Shown here piece after piece: positions 18,735-27,934 of a stretch of DNA of 64,000 nucleotides. Source of the DNA: Fictibacillus barbaricus (GTDB lineage: Bacteria; Bacillota; Bacilli; Bacillales; Fictibacillaceae); NCBI RefSeq assembly GCF_014635025.1, contig NZ_BMCE01000002.1:186001-250000 (forward strand), in the 5' to 3' direction. How positions within the stretch are numbered: position 1 is the first letter of the stretch; every line of letters begins with the position of its first letter. A model generated the notes under the pieces. It was not told where the DNA came from and did not search any database. It was given only the letters and a program-made list of their open reading frames with translations. The position numbers and the translations under genes were made by a program.

Positions 18735-18763
18735 ATTATATGAGGGCAATAAAGAAAAGTCAA
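18735..18763 (-). promoter_or_regulatory. Sigma-A promoter of argS
   Basis: TTGACT (18758-18763) and TATAAT (18735-18740), 17-bp spacing, on the minus strand. It lies immediately next to the end of the 93-residue gene at 18765. Confidence 0.85.
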
Positions 18764-18764
18764 C

Positions 18765-19046
18765 TTATTCCTTATTATCTAAATCCAAGTAATCTCTCAT
18801 TTTTTTAATATACCGTTTTAAACGGAACAACGTTTCTGTTCGAAGATATTTTGATGTGAATGCTGCTGAAATAGCAGCGACTGAAACAAATACCCCATGA
18901 TCTGAGACTCTTACTGGAATAATTCCTGTAAAAATGGTTTCACCGCTGCTTTTATATAGAAGTTCAGTTGAAACAAGTACTATTTTTTCATCTGTTCGCT
19001 CCCCGGGCAGCACTGACTGAACTTCAAATAGAAATTGTACGCTCAT
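18765..19046 (-). CDS. Conserved hypothetical protein, 93 residues
   Basis: Not recognised. It starts MSVQFLFEVQSVLPGERTDE, has a beta-rich first half and a hydrophobic middle (GVFVSVAAISAAF), and a basic C-terminus (LFRLKRYIKKMRDYLDLDNKE). No clear membrane helix. Start behind AAAGGAG at 6-nt spacing. Its last codons abut the argS promoter, with no visible terminator, so readthrough into the argS T-box is possible. It is divergent from the MATE exporter gene. The position resembles small genes next to argS in other Bacillaceae, but no sequence relation to YwiB is evident. Confidence 0.6.
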   Translation of the reverse strand: MSVQFLFEVQSVLPGERTDEKIVLVSTELLYKSSGETIFTGIIPVRVSDHGVFVSVAAISAAFTSKYLRTETLFRLKRYIKKMRDYLDLDNKE

Positions 19047-19133
19047 AGTTTCTCCTTTACGTTAGTCTCATAGATTTTATGATATAATGCATTAGCTTGA
19101 TTTGTCAGTACAAACCATAAAGGAAGTATGCAA

Positions 19134-20495
19134 ATGATACAGACACATTCATTAAAAAGTAAATACAAAAACTTTCTGCGGTTAGTCGTTCCCGTTCTTA
19201 TTACACAATTAGGATTGTACGCGATGAACTTTCTCGACACGGTGATGAGCGGTCGCTCGGGGGCGGATCAGCTTGCAGGAGTTGCCATTGGATCGAGTTT
19301 ATGGGTTCCTGTTTTCACAGGTTTAAATGGAATACTAATGGCACTGACACCTATTGTTTCACAGCTTGAGGGAGCAAAAAATACAAAAAGCGTTCCAAAG
19401 TCCGTCATGCAGGCTGTTTATCTGTCAGTTATGATTTCAGTAATTGTCATATTACTAGGTTCATTGGTGTTAAATCCGATCTTAGAAGCCATGTCTCTGG
19501 ACGCGGAAGTTGAAAAAGTAGCCAGAGGATATTTAATCGCTTTATCTTTTGGAATATTTCCACTTTTTTTATATGGTGCACTCCGATCCTTTATCGATGC
19601 CCTTGGTCAAACAAGGATAACAATGTTTATCACTTTGATCGGGTTGCCTGTCAATGCTCTATTCAACTACTTGTTCATCTTTGGTAAAGGCGGGTTTCCA
19701 GAACTAGGCGGTGTAGGTGCAGGTATCGCAACAGCCATTACGTATTGGGTAACTGCGATCATAACCGTACTTATCGTTTGTAACATGAACCCATTTAGAA
19801 GATATAAACTTTTCCGGACATTCTATAGGCCTTCCTTGAAAGCTTGGAAGGAGCAATTGAAAATTGGTATCCCGATTGGACTTGCCATCTTTTTCGAAGT
19901 GAGTATCTTTGCAGCTGTTACACTCTTAATGAGTGATTTCAATACGATCACCATTGCTGCTCACCAAGCTGCGTTGAATTTTGCCTCCTTTCTATACATG
20001 CTGCCGCTAAGTATTTCTTTTGCACTGACCATTGCTGTTGGATTTGAAGTTGGAGCTAAGCGATATAAAGATGCTGCACAATATAGTTATATAGGAATCA
20101 TTACTGCTGTAGGTTTTGCATTAATACTCTCATCGCTTCTTATAATCTTTAATGAACAAGTAGCAAGTATTTATTCAAATGAGCCTGAAGTGATTAAGCT
20201 AACAACTTCTTTCTTATGGTATGCCGTGTTTTTCCAGCTAGCAGATGCCATTGGAGCTCCCATTCAAGGTGCTCTTAGAGGGTATAAAGATGTAAATGTG
20301 ACTTTCATGCTTTCTTTTGTATCTTACTGGGTTCTTGGGCTTCCAGTTGGCTATTATCTAGCCAACTTTACTTCATTAGGTGCTTATGGTTATTGGATCG
20401 GTCTTATTTCAGGCCTAACTGCTGGAGCAGTAATCTTATTTGCCCGATTAAGATACATCCAATCACATTCCTATACCACTATAGAACAAAAATAA
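19134..20495 (+). CDS. MATE family multidrug efflux transporter (NorM-like)
   Basis: A 453-residue protein with 12 predicted transmembrane helices in two MatE repeats. It begins FLRLVVPVLITQLGLYAMNFLDTVMSG and contains AGVAIGSSLWVPVF, typical of the NorM branch and similar to B. subtilis YojI. Members export cationic drugs in exchange for Na+ or H+. The ATG at 19134 was preferred over 19128, because AAAGGAAG lies 8 nt before it. TATAAT at 19083-19088 may be its -10. Confidence 0.9.
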   Translation: MIQTHSLKSKYKNFLRLVVPVLITQLGLYAMNFLDTVMSGRSGADQLAGVAIGSSLWVPVFTGLNGILMALTPIVSQLEGAKNTKSVPKSVMQAVYLSVMISVIVILLGSLVLNPILEAMSLDAEVEKVARGYLIALSFGIFPLFLYGALRSFIDALGQTRITMFITLIGLPVNALFNYLFIFGKGGFPELGGVGAGIATAITYWVTAIITVLIVCNMNPFRRYKLFRTFYRPSLKAWKEQLKIGIPIGLAIFFEVSIFAAVTLLMSDFNTITIAAHQAALNFASFLYMLPLSISFALTIAVGFEVGAKRYKDAAQYSYIGIITAVGFALILSSLLIIFNEQVASIYSNEPEVIKLTTSFLWYAVFFQLADAIGAPIQGALRGYKDVNVTFMLSFVSYWVLGLPVGYYLANFTSLGAYGYWIGLISGLTAGAVILFARLRYIQSHSYTTIEQK

Positions 20496-20517
20496 ACCAG
20501 CCATCGGCTGGTTTATT
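20492..20517. terminator. Bidirectional terminator between the MATE gene and msrAB
   Basis: AAACCAGCC atc GGCTGGTTT. The T tract is better on the minus strand (TTTATTTTTG) than on the plus strand (TTTATTTG). The stem includes the msrAB stop codon. Confidence 0.7.
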
Positions 20518-21475
20518 TGCTTTCAAACAGAGCTAGATACTCTCCATATCCTTTTTCTTTTAATTGATCTTTTGGAATGAAGCGGAGTGCAGCAGAATTA
20601 ATGCAATAGCGCAGTCCCCCTCTGTCCCTCGGGCCATCTGTAAACACATGTCCTAAATGAGAGTCGGCTTCTTTACTTCTTACTTCTGTACGAATCATAC
20701 CATGTGACAGGTCTTCTTTTTCTTCAACTGTTGAGGAACGGACAGGTTTTGTAAAGCTTGGCCAGCCACAGCTGCTGTCGAACTTATCACGTGAGCTAAA
20801 GAGTGGTTCACCTGATACGATATCCACATAAATTCCTTCTTCTTTATGATCCCAAAACTCATTTTGAAAGGGCGGTTCTGTTGCATCGTTCTGGGTGACA
20901 TTATACTGCATCGGACTGAGTGATCTAAGAATTTCTTGCTTTTGTTCTTCATCTTCCCAATGTGTTTTTATAAAGTTATCACGACCTGATCCTTGTCTAT
21001 AACGTTTGTAATGAAAAGAATTCTTTTTATGATAGTCTTGATGATATTCTTCTGCTGCATAGAAGGTATCAGCAGGTAGAATCAACGTTGCAATAGGTTT
21101 GTTGAAGCGTCCGCTCTCCTCTAGCTCTTTTTTAGATTGTTCAGCTATAGCTTTTTGCTTTTCATCGTGATAAAAAATAGCTGTACGATAAGAGTCGCCA
21201 CGGTCATAGAATTGCCCGCCTGGATCAGTCGGATCAATCTGTTTCCAATAAACAGACACAATTTTTTCATAAGATATGATCGAGGGATCAAAAGTAATCT
21301 GAACCGCTTCAAAATGTCCTGTTGTTTCACTGCACACTTCTTTATAGGTAGGATTTTCTTTGTGTCCGCCTGTATAGCCTGATTCAACTTTTATGATGCC
21401 GGGCCATTCTTCAAATGGTGTTACCATACACCAGAAGCAGCCTCCGGCAAAAGTAGCAATCTCATAGTTACTCAT
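20513..21475 (-). CDS. msrAB: Fused peptide methionine sulfoxide reductase MsrA-MsrB
   Basis: A 320-residue fusion repairing both epimers of oxidised methionine. The MsrA domain (~1-160) has the catalytic Cys13 in FAGGCFWC. The MsrB domain (~170-320) has [15 protein letters not shown] and the catalytic Cys in [11 protein letters not shown] (about Cys291). The paired CxxC zinc motifs of many MsrB proteins are absent. In B. subtilis the two enzymes are separate adjacent genes. Start at 21475 behind AAGGAG; a longer frame to 21511 has no support. Single gene. Confidence 0.94.
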   Translation of the reverse strand: MSNYEIATFAGGCFWCMVTPFEEWPGIIKVESGYTGGHKENPTYKEVCSETTGHFEAVQITFDPSIISYEKIVSVYWKQIDPTDPGGQFYDRGDSYRTAIFYHDEKQKAIAEQSKKELEESGRFNKPIATLILPADTFYAAEEYHQDYHKKNSFHYKRYRQGSGRDNFIKTHWEDEEQKQEILRSLSPMQYNVTQNDATEPPFQNEFWDHKEEGIYVDIVSGEPLFSSRDKFDSSCGWPSFTKPVRSSTVEEKEDLSHGMIRTEVRSKEADSHLGHVFTDGPRDRGGLRYCINSAALRFIPKDQLKEKGYGEYLALFESK

Positions 21476-21537
21476 GAAATCAAACTCCTTTTTTACTATT
21501 TGTTTCATCATATAAGAATGTGAGCTAAATGCATAGG

Positions 21538-21567
21538 AAAAGGCACTTCTATCCTTATTCAGCCTTT
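21538..21567 (-). terminator. Probable terminator after the DMT transporter gene
   Basis: On the minus strand AAAAAAGGC … GCCTTTTCC with a long loop; it overlaps the end of the coding region. Modest stem. Confidence 0.4.
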
Positions 21568-22503
21568 TTTCATGATAGGACCTGCTGTCACAGGATTCTT
21601 TATCGGAGCTAATGGTTTATCCTTCTTTTGTTTACGGGTATTTTGCAGAAAGTAATAAAGTCCCGTTAAGACGATGGCACCGCCAAGCCATTGGGTAAAT
21701 GATAAAGTTTCACCAATTAATAAGTATGCAAGCAAGGATGCTCCAACTGGTTCCCCTAATATGGCCATGGATATAGTCGCAGCTGTCACGTATTTCAACA
21801 GCCAATTGAATAGAACATGTCCAAATACGGTTGGAATGATGGCAAGCAATAAGAATATACCCCATTCTTTATCAGGATATCCGGTCATAGGTATTTCTAA
21901 AAAAATATTATATACTGCAAAAACAATGACTGCTGTTAGAAATACGATAAAACTGTAAAGAGTAGCCGGCAAAGTTTTTAAAAGTTTTTGGCCGATCAGC
22001 ATATGAACAGCGACTACAATTGTTCCTAAGATGGATAATATGTCTCCTTGTATATGTTGGATGGAAATTCCTATGTCACCCCAGCCGATCATGATTGCGC
22101 CTGTTATAGCAACTATCATCCCGTTCATGGCAGCCTTTGACGTTTTTTCACGAAATGCTATATAGGCACCCACCATTACAAAAACAGGCTGAAGAGACAG
22201 AAGGATCGTTGAACTTGCAACGGTAGTTAATTTTAATGACCCCATCCAAAATAAAAAATGAAGAGCTAAAAACGTACCAGATAAAAATAATAGCACTGCA
22301 TCTTTGTTTGAGATTTTTCTCATATAAGCAAATTGCTTCCACACAAAAGGAAGCATCAATAGCAATGTGAACAGTAGACGGTACATACCCTGTACGGATA
22401 CTGGGGCTTGTGACCACTTAACAAAAATCGAAGAAAATGAAACAGCGATAATACCAATTACTAAAGGAATAAAAATAGGCATTTTTAGGGAATCGTTTTT
22501 CAA
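21559..22503 (-). CDS. EamA/DMT-family transporter
   Basis: A 314-residue protein with ten predicted membrane helices and two EamA repeats (…[27 protein letters not shown]… and …[27 protein letters not shown]). Members move metabolites or amino acids outward; substrate unknown. The reading frame extends to GTG at 22518, but that codon lacks a ribosome site. TTG at 22503 follows GAAGGGTGA and is preferred. It is divergent from the SGNH hydrolase gene. Confidence 0.8.
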   Translation of the reverse strand: MKNDSLKMPIFIPLVIGIIAVSFSSIFVKWSQAPVSVQGMYRLLFTLLLMLPFVWKQFAYMRKISNKDAVLLFLSGTFLALHFLFWMGSLKLTTVASSTILLSLQPVFVMVGAYIAFREKTSKAAMNGMIVAITGAIMIGWGDIGISIQHIQGDILSILGTIVVAVHMLIGQKLLKTLPATLYSFIVFLTAVIVFAVYNIFLEIPMTGYPDKEWGIFLLLAIIPTVFGHVLFNWLLKYVTAATISMAILGEPVGASLLAYLLIGETLSFTQWLGGAIVLTGLYYFLQNTRKQKKDKPLAPIKNPVTAGPIMKKG

Positions 22504-22601
22504 GTTGTCACCCTTCACTTTCTAGGCATATTTATGATATTATCAATAGTTATTAACAGACATTTTGCAATTAAAAGTTAAATTTAAGAAGGAGGATAAA
22601 T

Positions 22602-23426
22602 ATGAAAAAAAGATATCTCATATCCTTGCTTCTTTTGCTTATGGTGATTGGCACAGCCGGATGGTACTACTACCCACAGTATAAGATAAATCAGATTAAG
22701 AAAGAATCTGTTATAGATAAAAGAAGCAATGAAAAATCAAAACAGATCACATATCTAGATTATATAAAAAATAGCCCTGAATCTACTTATAATCATTTGG
22801 TCTTAGGCGATTCAGTCGCACAAGGCAGAGGATCTGAAGAAGGTGGATTCGCAAAAAAAGTTAATGAAAATCTGCAAAATTTAACAGGAAAAACTTTTAT
22901 CCTCGAAAACCAAGGTGTTTCAGGTGCCACGAGCCAAGGATTAGTAAATCAACTCGAAATTCGAGCTGTTCAGGAATCCTTAAAAAAAGCAGATATTATT
23001 TCTATCAATATTGGCGGAAATGATATTGTCCAAATAGCAAAAGAAGAAGGTCCACTTAAAGCTATTCAAAGTTATGATGAAGTTAAAACCGATTATCAAC
23101 AAAACTTGAATGATATTTTTGAAACTATCCGTACACATAACCCGGATGCCATTCTTGTTTTAAATGAACTATATAACGTTGTTCACTCAGAACAAAAATA
23201 TTATCCTGCGACCGAAAAGCTTCTAAACGACTGGAACTTAATCGCATATGAAACAGCCCTTTCTTACAAACCAGCTCTTGTTGTACCCGTGAGCGAAGCT
23301 CTGCAAACAGAAGATATAGACAAATGGCTGTATGACTCCATCCACCCTAATGATGAAGGGTATACAAGAATTGCTGATAAGACCATCACTACTTTTCAAA
23401 ATCAATCTTATAAAGAAGCACAATAA
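22602..23426 (+). CDS. SGNH/GDSL hydrolase, membrane-anchored or secreted
   Basis: A 274-residue esterase/lipase-like protein. Residues 1-25 form a signal anchor (KKRYLISLLLLLMVIGTAGWYYY) without a clear cleavage site. Catalytic blocks: I GDSVAQG near residue 68 (nucleophile Ser), III GGND near 137, and V DSIHPNDEGY near 248 (Asp and His). Substrate unknown; relatives act on lipids, acylated glycans or peptidoglycan. AAGAAGGAGG precedes the ATG. The 3' end overlaps the convergent gene at 23408 by 19 nt. Confidence 0.85.
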   Translation: MKKRYLISLLLLLMVIGTAGWYYYPQYKINQIKKESVIDKRSNEKSKQITYLDYIKNSPESTYNHLVLGDSVAQGRGSEEGGFAKKVNENLQNLTGKTFILENQGVSGATSQGLVNQLEIRAVQESLKKADIISINIGGNDIVQIAKEEGPLKAIQSYDEVKTDYQQNLNDIFETIRTHNPDAILVLNELYNVVHSEQKYYPATEKLLNDWNLIAYETALSYKPALVVPVSEALQTEDIDKWLYDSIHPNDEGYTRIADKTITTFQNQSYKEAQ

Positions 23427-23815
23427 GCATCTGAGGAGCTGCAAAGTCTTTGCAGCTTTTCTATATTCCCGTTCCAATGGTTGATCTGAGGCAAAAAGTA
23501 AAAGGTAGTCGCTTCGTTTAGATTATTTAACATTCCGTTCGGATCATATAAGATAACCTGCTTCATATTTCCAAGCGCAATACCCATTTCTGTATGACAA
23601 CCTTTTCCGCCAGGCAGAATGACAATGACTACGTCAGATTCCAAGACTGCTTCGTACTCTTTCACGCCAATTGTACATAAGTCTTCTTTGGTGACTGCTC
23701 TTTCATTTTGGGTCCAATCATAGGTAAGCTCCCACTCTAATTTTTCTTGAATTTCATATGTTAAATCTTTAACTACATCTTTGTTCTGAAAACCAGAGGC
23801 AATGTAAAATTTCAT
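23408..23815 (-). CDS. Nucleoside 2-deoxyribosyltransferase-like protein
   Basis: A 135-residue soluble protein. It starts MKFYIASGFQNKDVV and has an acidic Asp in ESDVVIVILPGGKGCHTEMGIALG, the pattern of the nucleoside 2-deoxyribosyltransferase family (Glu nucleophile in the HTE motif). Typical members exchange bases on deoxynucleosides; some relatives only bind or hydrolyse nucleotides, so the reaction is uncertain. AAGGGAG precedes the start. The last six codons overlap the convergent SGNH gene. Confidence 0.65.
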   Translation of the reverse strand: MKFYIASGFQNKDVVKDLTYEIQEKLEWELTYDWTQNERAVTKEDLCTIGVKEYEAVLESDVVIVILPGGKGCHTEMGIALGNMKQVILYDPNGMLNNLNEATTFYFLPQINHWNGNIEKLQRLCSSSDAYCASL

Positions 23816-23951
23816 GTGAAGTACTCCCTTTTTTGACTTATGTAAAAATCATATTACAATCCGGTAATATTGAATATATAAACTTGCATCTTATTGTGAA
23901 CATGTTAACATAGTACTTTCTATAAACGTAAAAAATTGAAAGAGGGGTTGC

Positions 23952-24791
23952 ATGTTAAAATACAAAAACATAGCATTCATTGGAGCAGGATCTATGGCAG
24001 AAGCAATGGTGTCAGGATTAATTAACAAAGCAGAAATGTCGCCAGATCGTATTACTGCTGTGAACCATACCAATGAAGAACGAAGAATTGAACTTAGTAG
24101 TAAATACAAAATTCAGACTGTAGCTTTTGAAGAAATATCTTTAAGAAACAAAGATGTGATTATTCTTGCGGTAAAACCAAAACAAGCGGAAGCTGTTCTG
24201 CAGCGATTAAAATCCGTTCTTCAGGATCATCATGTAATTTTATCAGTACTAGCAGGGATATCTACTCGTTATATTGAGGAGATCCTTGAAAAACCTTTCC
24301 CAGTTATTCGCGTTATGCCGAATACATCAAGTATGATTGGTGAATCCATTACTGGAATTAGTGCCGGTAAGTATGTAGAAAATGATGATTTGGATTTAGC
24401 TCAAGAATTATCGAAAGCCATCGGTAAGGTAAAAATTATTTCTGAAAAGCAGATGGATGTTTTCACCGGCATAGCTGGAAGTGGTCCTGCCTACTTCTAT
24501 TACCTCCTAGAACATATGGAGGATGCAGCAGTTGAATATGGTTTAGATCGTGAATTGGCGAGGGATATTGCTGCGCAAACATTGTATGGTGCAAGCAAAA
24601 TGGTTATGGAATCCGACGATTCTCCAGCAGAGCTTCGGAAGAAAGTGACTTCTCCAAATGGTACAACAGCGGCTGGACTACAAGCCCTTAAAGAAAATGG
24701 AGGCGGAGATGCTATTGAAAAGGCTGTTAAAAATGCAGCTAGACGTTCAAGATCGCTGCGTAAAGAATTCGAGAAAGTACCCGCTTTATAA
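23952..24791 (+). CDS. proC: Pyrroline-5-carboxylate reductase
   Basis: A 279-residue enzyme catalysing the last step of proline synthesis with NAD(P)H. The N-terminal Rossmann motif is IAFIGAGSMAEAMVSGL; VKPKQ is near 76, and the C-terminal family signature covers SPNGTTAAGLQALKENG (residues ~234-250). Length is that of B. subtilis ProI. Start behind GAGAGGGG. Single gene ending at a strong terminator. Confidence 0.94.
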   Translation: MLKYKNIAFIGAGSMAEAMVSGLINKAEMSPDRITAVNHTNEERRIELSSKYKIQTVAFEEISLRNKDVIILAVKPKQAEAVLQRLKSVLQDHHVILSVLAGISTRYIEEILEKPFPVIRVMPNTSSMIGESITGISAGKYVENDDLDLAQELSKAIGKVKIISEKQMDVFTGIAGSGPAYFYYLLEHMEDAAVEYGLDRELARDIAAQTLYGASKMVMESDDSPAELRKKVTSPNGTTAAGLQALKENGGGDAIEKAVKNAARRSRSLRKEFEKVPAL

Positions 24792-24798
24792 TAAAGAG

Positions 24799-24830
24799 AG
24801 CACAAGCCTAAAAAGGCTTGTGCTTTTTTA
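24799..24830 (+). terminator. Terminator after proC
   Basis: AGCACAAGCC … GGCTTGTGCT, 10-bp stem, followed by TTTTTATT. Confidence 0.88.
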
Positions 24831-25484
24831 TTCTATTTCCTTAAAACCTAGTTCGAAAAGTGAGACCGCTATCACTTGATAGCCTCTTTTATTGGGATGG
24901 ATCGTATCAAAACATACGAGCTCCTTTTCTCTACCCTTAAACACATCATAAAGATCTGCCACTTTAACATTAGGCATTCTTTCATAACTTTTTATATGTT
25001 CGTTAAACAGGTTAACCCACTTATTAGCTTTACTCCATCTAAAATAGGGATTATAAAGGGTACATATTCGTATAATAAAGGAATCCTTAGTATTTTTCTT
25101 GATTTTGAAGATTACCTTAAAAATTTTGGCAAGATTTTTTTTACACTGATCGAGTGCCTGATAAATAGGTTCCTCTTTTGAGGTTAGCATAAATTTAAAT
25201 GCTGCTTGTATTAGGTCATTTCCGCCAGCAGTGATTAATATAATTTTAGATTTTTTTATAGATTTCCTTACTTGTTTATCTTTTAGAGAGTATAAAATCT
25301 CTTCAGAAGTCGTTCCAGTGACTGCATAATTATTTACAATGATTTGATTATTAAAAATATCCTGTGTAAACCCTACATATCTTCCTACATATCCTTTGCC
25401 AAAAACAGGTGCCCCTACTCCAACGGTTAAGGAATCACCTATTGCAGTTAATAGCCAATCGTATGACGTCTGGAACTCTGACAT
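24828..25484 (-). CDS. SGNH/GDSL hydrolase, cytosolic
   Basis: A 218-residue protein without signal peptide. Block I is AIGDSLTVGVG (nucleophile Ser), block III AGGNDL, block V DTIHPNKRGY. A Lys-rich central part (KNLAKIFKVIFKIKKN) is unusual. Substrate unknown. AAAGGAGG precedes the ATG at 25484; an in-frame ATG at 25514 would start inside or before that site. With the gene at 22602 it makes two SGNH hydrolases flanking proC, one exported and one cytosolic. Confidence 0.8.
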   Translation of the reverse strand: MSEFQTSYDWLLTAIGDSLTVGVGAPVFGKGYVGRYVGFTQDIFNNQIIVNNYAVTGTTSEEILYSLKDKQVRKSIKKSKIILITAGGNDLIQAAFKFMLTSKEEPIYQALDQCKKNLAKIFKVIFKIKKNTKDSFIIRICTLYNPYFRWSKANKWVNLFNEHIKSYERMPNVKVADLYDVFKGREKELVCFDTIHPNKRGYQVIAVSLFELGFKEIE

Positions 25485-25640
25485 ACATCCCTTATCCTCC
25501 TTTTCGGCACACACTCTATTTATAAAATATGATGTGAGAAAAATTTGGACAGGGCGTTTTCATCACTTCCTGTTAAGGATTATGTCCCTTTTTAGATAGT
25601 TGAATATATATATATGGAAACTATTTTGAGGTGATTTTTT

Positions 25641-26033
25641 TTGAAAGACAAATCTGTAAGAATGTTCCCCTACGGCGGATACGATCCATTTTCAACTCCT
25701 TCTACTAAGGGATATGCTGCTAGTCAGATAATGCCTGACAGACCGCCATACGCGCCTGCAACTCCTGCCCCAATGACGCAGCATCAATATTCACAAGGGT
25801 TTAACCAACCCTTCATGCCATATATGATGCCGATGATGCCACCGGGAGCTGTACCGCATCCAATAATGCCAGGTATGCCTTTGAATCAGATACATGGCCA
25901 AGGAAATCAAGGTATGCCCATGCATCCAAACAACCAGGGTTCTGCACTGGATTTCGGTAAAGTGATGGGCGGGGCAAACCAGTTTATGGGGCTTGCACAG
26001 CAAATGGGAAACATCCTTTCCTTCTTTAAATAG
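25641..26033 (+). CDS. yppG: YppG-like protein
   Basis: A 130-residue low-complexity protein rich in Pro, Met, Gln and Gly (QPFMPYMMPMMPPG and related runs), with a conserved end (LDFGKVMGGANQFMGLAQQMGNILSFFK). It resembles B. subtilis YppG, of unknown function. The start is TTG at 25641 behind GAGGTGA. It is convergent with the YppC-like gene, as expected from the ypp cluster in B. subtilis. Such compositions are common in spore-associated proteins, but nothing here proves that. Confidence 0.7.
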   Translation: MKDKSVRMFPYGGYDPFSTPSTKGYAASQIMPDRPPYAPATPAPMTQHQYSQGFNQPFMPYMMPMMPPGAVPHPIMPGMPLNQIHGQGNQGMPMHPNNQGSALDFGKVMGGANQFMGLAQQMGNILSFFK

Positions 26034-26061
26034 AAGCCTTTACTAAAGGTTTCTATTTTTT
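26032..26061 (+). terminator. Terminator after yppG
   Basis: AGAAGCCTTTA … TAAAGGTTTCT with a short loop, then ATTTTTTTTG. It overlaps the end of the convergent gene. Confidence 0.7.
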
Positions 26062-27266
26062 TTGTATAACCGATAATATTTTTTTATTAGATACGCCGAT
26101 TCAATCTTGTGTAGGCCAGCCCAATAAGATAACCAAATGGGAGCAGCAGGTTTCACTGTTAATTTCATTTTTTGAAGCGTCATATCGTTTTCATTAAACC
26201 AATCAGATGAAAAAAAAGGTCCGTTATAATTTTGTTCCCATAATTGATCAAGATAAGGACTATATACTTTTTGATTCGATTTTGTTTTAAAAAAAGAAAG
26301 TTTTTCTTTTAAGTGTTCATTGTTCATTGGTTTTATAATAGTGAAAATATTTTTGTCATAATCAGTACGTGAACCAGTATGGGGATGCATTTGTGCAAAG
26401 TGGTAGACGGAATGGAAATTTGTAGATTTAAAGAGCAGTGCATATAAGTGTTGCCCCAACTGAATCCTTTGTTCTAGATTCTCGAATTTTTTCATCTTTT
26501 TTCCCACTGTGTACTTTAAAGGCAAGATAGGAAAAATGATTTGTGAGAGTTCAAGCCATTCTTGTATTCGATACGTAATTTTACCTAAAAGTCTTTTATA
26601 CTCTATTGTCTGTACTAAGTTTTTCTCAATATGATTTTGTTCATTAATAATTTGGGCCACTGGCAATAATGGAGTATGATCACCTTGGAAAAACAACTCC
26701 CAAACACCTTCCATAAAAGCTGATACGTGAAAGTATCTACATAAATGAAACAATGATACTCCTCTTTTTTTGCTTTCTTCATACAGAAGTAATTGGGGGA
26801 ACGCATCTTCAAAAATCATACTGTTCCCTTTTTCAAGCATAAGGTATAAGGCTTCTGAAAAAGTATCTTCAAGAATATGTGGCAAAAATTCTCCTTTAAG
26901 ATCAGTCATAAAATATCCTGCATTTCTTGAGACCATGTGGGCTAAGAAAGACCATTCAATTTCTGGATGTTTATTAAAGAACGCTAAATAGGCGGCAGTT
27001 CGAGTAAGGTTATTCTTATTCTGCAATTGTGTTTCGGATTTAATCTTTTGTATTAACTCTTTATCTTTGTAGAAGCTGATAGAAATTCCTTTAGAGCGGC
27101 TAAAAATTTGCTTCCACTGAATTTGAAGTCTCCTTTTCTGATCCTCACTGACCTGCCATATTAAACGTTTCTTGCTTACTAAAAGAAAGGGGCGGAATAA
27201 TAGTTCAACCGGAATGAGTGTTAATTTTGTAAATAACCTTTTTGAAGCTTGCAATGTTAACACCAT
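26043..27266 (-). CDS. yppC: DUF2515 protein, YppC-like
   Basis: A 407-residue protein of unknown function. Recognisable stretches: NNLTRTAAYLAFFNKHPEIEWSF, LAHMVSRNAGYFMTDLKG and AQMHPHTGSRTDYD, as in B. subtilis YppC. No signal peptide; a hydrophobic patch at residues ~13-32 (LTLIPVELLFRPFLLV) could be membrane-associated. The start is uncertain: ATG at 27266 directly follows AAAGG with no spacing, and TTG at 27254 has better spacing. Confidence 0.75.
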   Translation of the reverse strand: MVLTLQASKRLFTKLTLIPVELLFRPFLLVSKKRLIWQVSEDQKRRLQIQWKQIFSRSKGISISFYKDKELIQKIKSETQLQNKNNLTRTAAYLAFFNKHPEIEWSFLAHMVSRNAGYFMTDLKGEFLPHILEDTFSEALYLMLEKGNSMIFEDAFPQLLLYEESKKRGVSLFHLCRYFHVSAFMEGVWELFFQGDHTPLLPVAQIINEQNHIEKNLVQTIEYKRLLGKITYRIQEWLELSQIIFPILPLKYTVGKKMKKFENLEQRIQLGQHLYALLFKSTNFHSVYHFAQMHPHTGSRTDYDKNIFTIIKPMNNEHLKEKLSFFKTKSNQKVYSPYLDQLWEQNYNGPFFSSDWFNENDMTLQKMKLTVKPAAPIWLSYWAGLHKIESAYLIKKYYRLYKKNRNL

Positions 27267-27303
27267 CCTTTATCTCAATGTATGAAAACGAATAGGTTAT
27301 AAC

Positions 27304-27335
27304 ACAAAAAAACACCCTTATTAAGTAAGGGTGTT
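27304..27335 (-). terminator. Terminator after the dat/DUF502 genes
   Basis: AACACCCTTA cttaa TAAGGGTGTT followed by TTTTTTG on the minus strand. Confidence 0.85.
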
Positions 27336-27343
27336 CAAATAAC

Positions 27344-27916
27344 TTATTTTGTTGCGACGCCACCAGACAATAAGAATTTCATAGCCTCTTCTGGTTTTAT
27401 ATCCAGCACCTTTACTCGATCCTTTGGCACTAAAAATGTAAAGCCTGCGATCTGAAAAGTTTGTGGGATATAGACCGCGACGTGATCAGATAACTCGTCA
27501 CCTAGACTCCTTATGTCTTCTGTTGTTATAAAACCGATGCTTTTCATATTCAGTTCTGGATATTCGATCATTACAACGGTTGAAAACGATCTTTTTTCAC
27601 CAAAAAGAGAATGAATGGTGTCTTTAATAACAGTATAGACCGTTTTAACAAACGGAGTTTTTTCTAAGATACGATCGATAAGTCTGAAGATCTTTCCTGA
27701 GATGTATTGGGTTGACATCCACCCTAAAACGGTAATAAGTACAATCGTTGTGATGAGACCGATTCCTGGAATATAGTCTTCTTTTAGTACATCCTTTAAA
27801 AGGTCGCCAAGTATGCTATCTAAGAAGCCGAAGATTTTATAGATGATGTAGACCGCTAAAACGATTGGCAGGATCGTCAACAATCCATTAATAAAGTATT
27901 TAAGTAACGTTTTCAT
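27344..27916 (-). CDS. DUF502 family membrane protein
   Basis: A 190-residue protein with two N-terminal membrane helices (~9-30 and ~53-75) and a soluble C-terminal part with VMIEYPE, IGFITTED and VYIPQTFQIAGFTFLVPKDRVKVLD, the DUF502 signature. Function not established. It follows dat by 18 nt on the same strand and shares its terminator, so the two are likely cotranscribed. GAGG precedes the ATG. Confidence 0.85.
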   Translation of the reverse strand: MKTLLKYFINGLLTILPIVLAVYIIYKIFGFLDSILGDLLKDVLKEDYIPGIGLITTIVLITVLGWMSTQYISGKIFRLIDRILEKTPFVKTVYTVIKDTIHSLFGEKRSFSTVVMIEYPELNMKSIGFITTEDIRSLGDELSDHVAVYIPQTFQIAGFTFLVPKDRVKVLDIKPEEAMKFLLSGGVATK

Positions 27917-27934
27917 GTTTTCCTCTATGATTCA

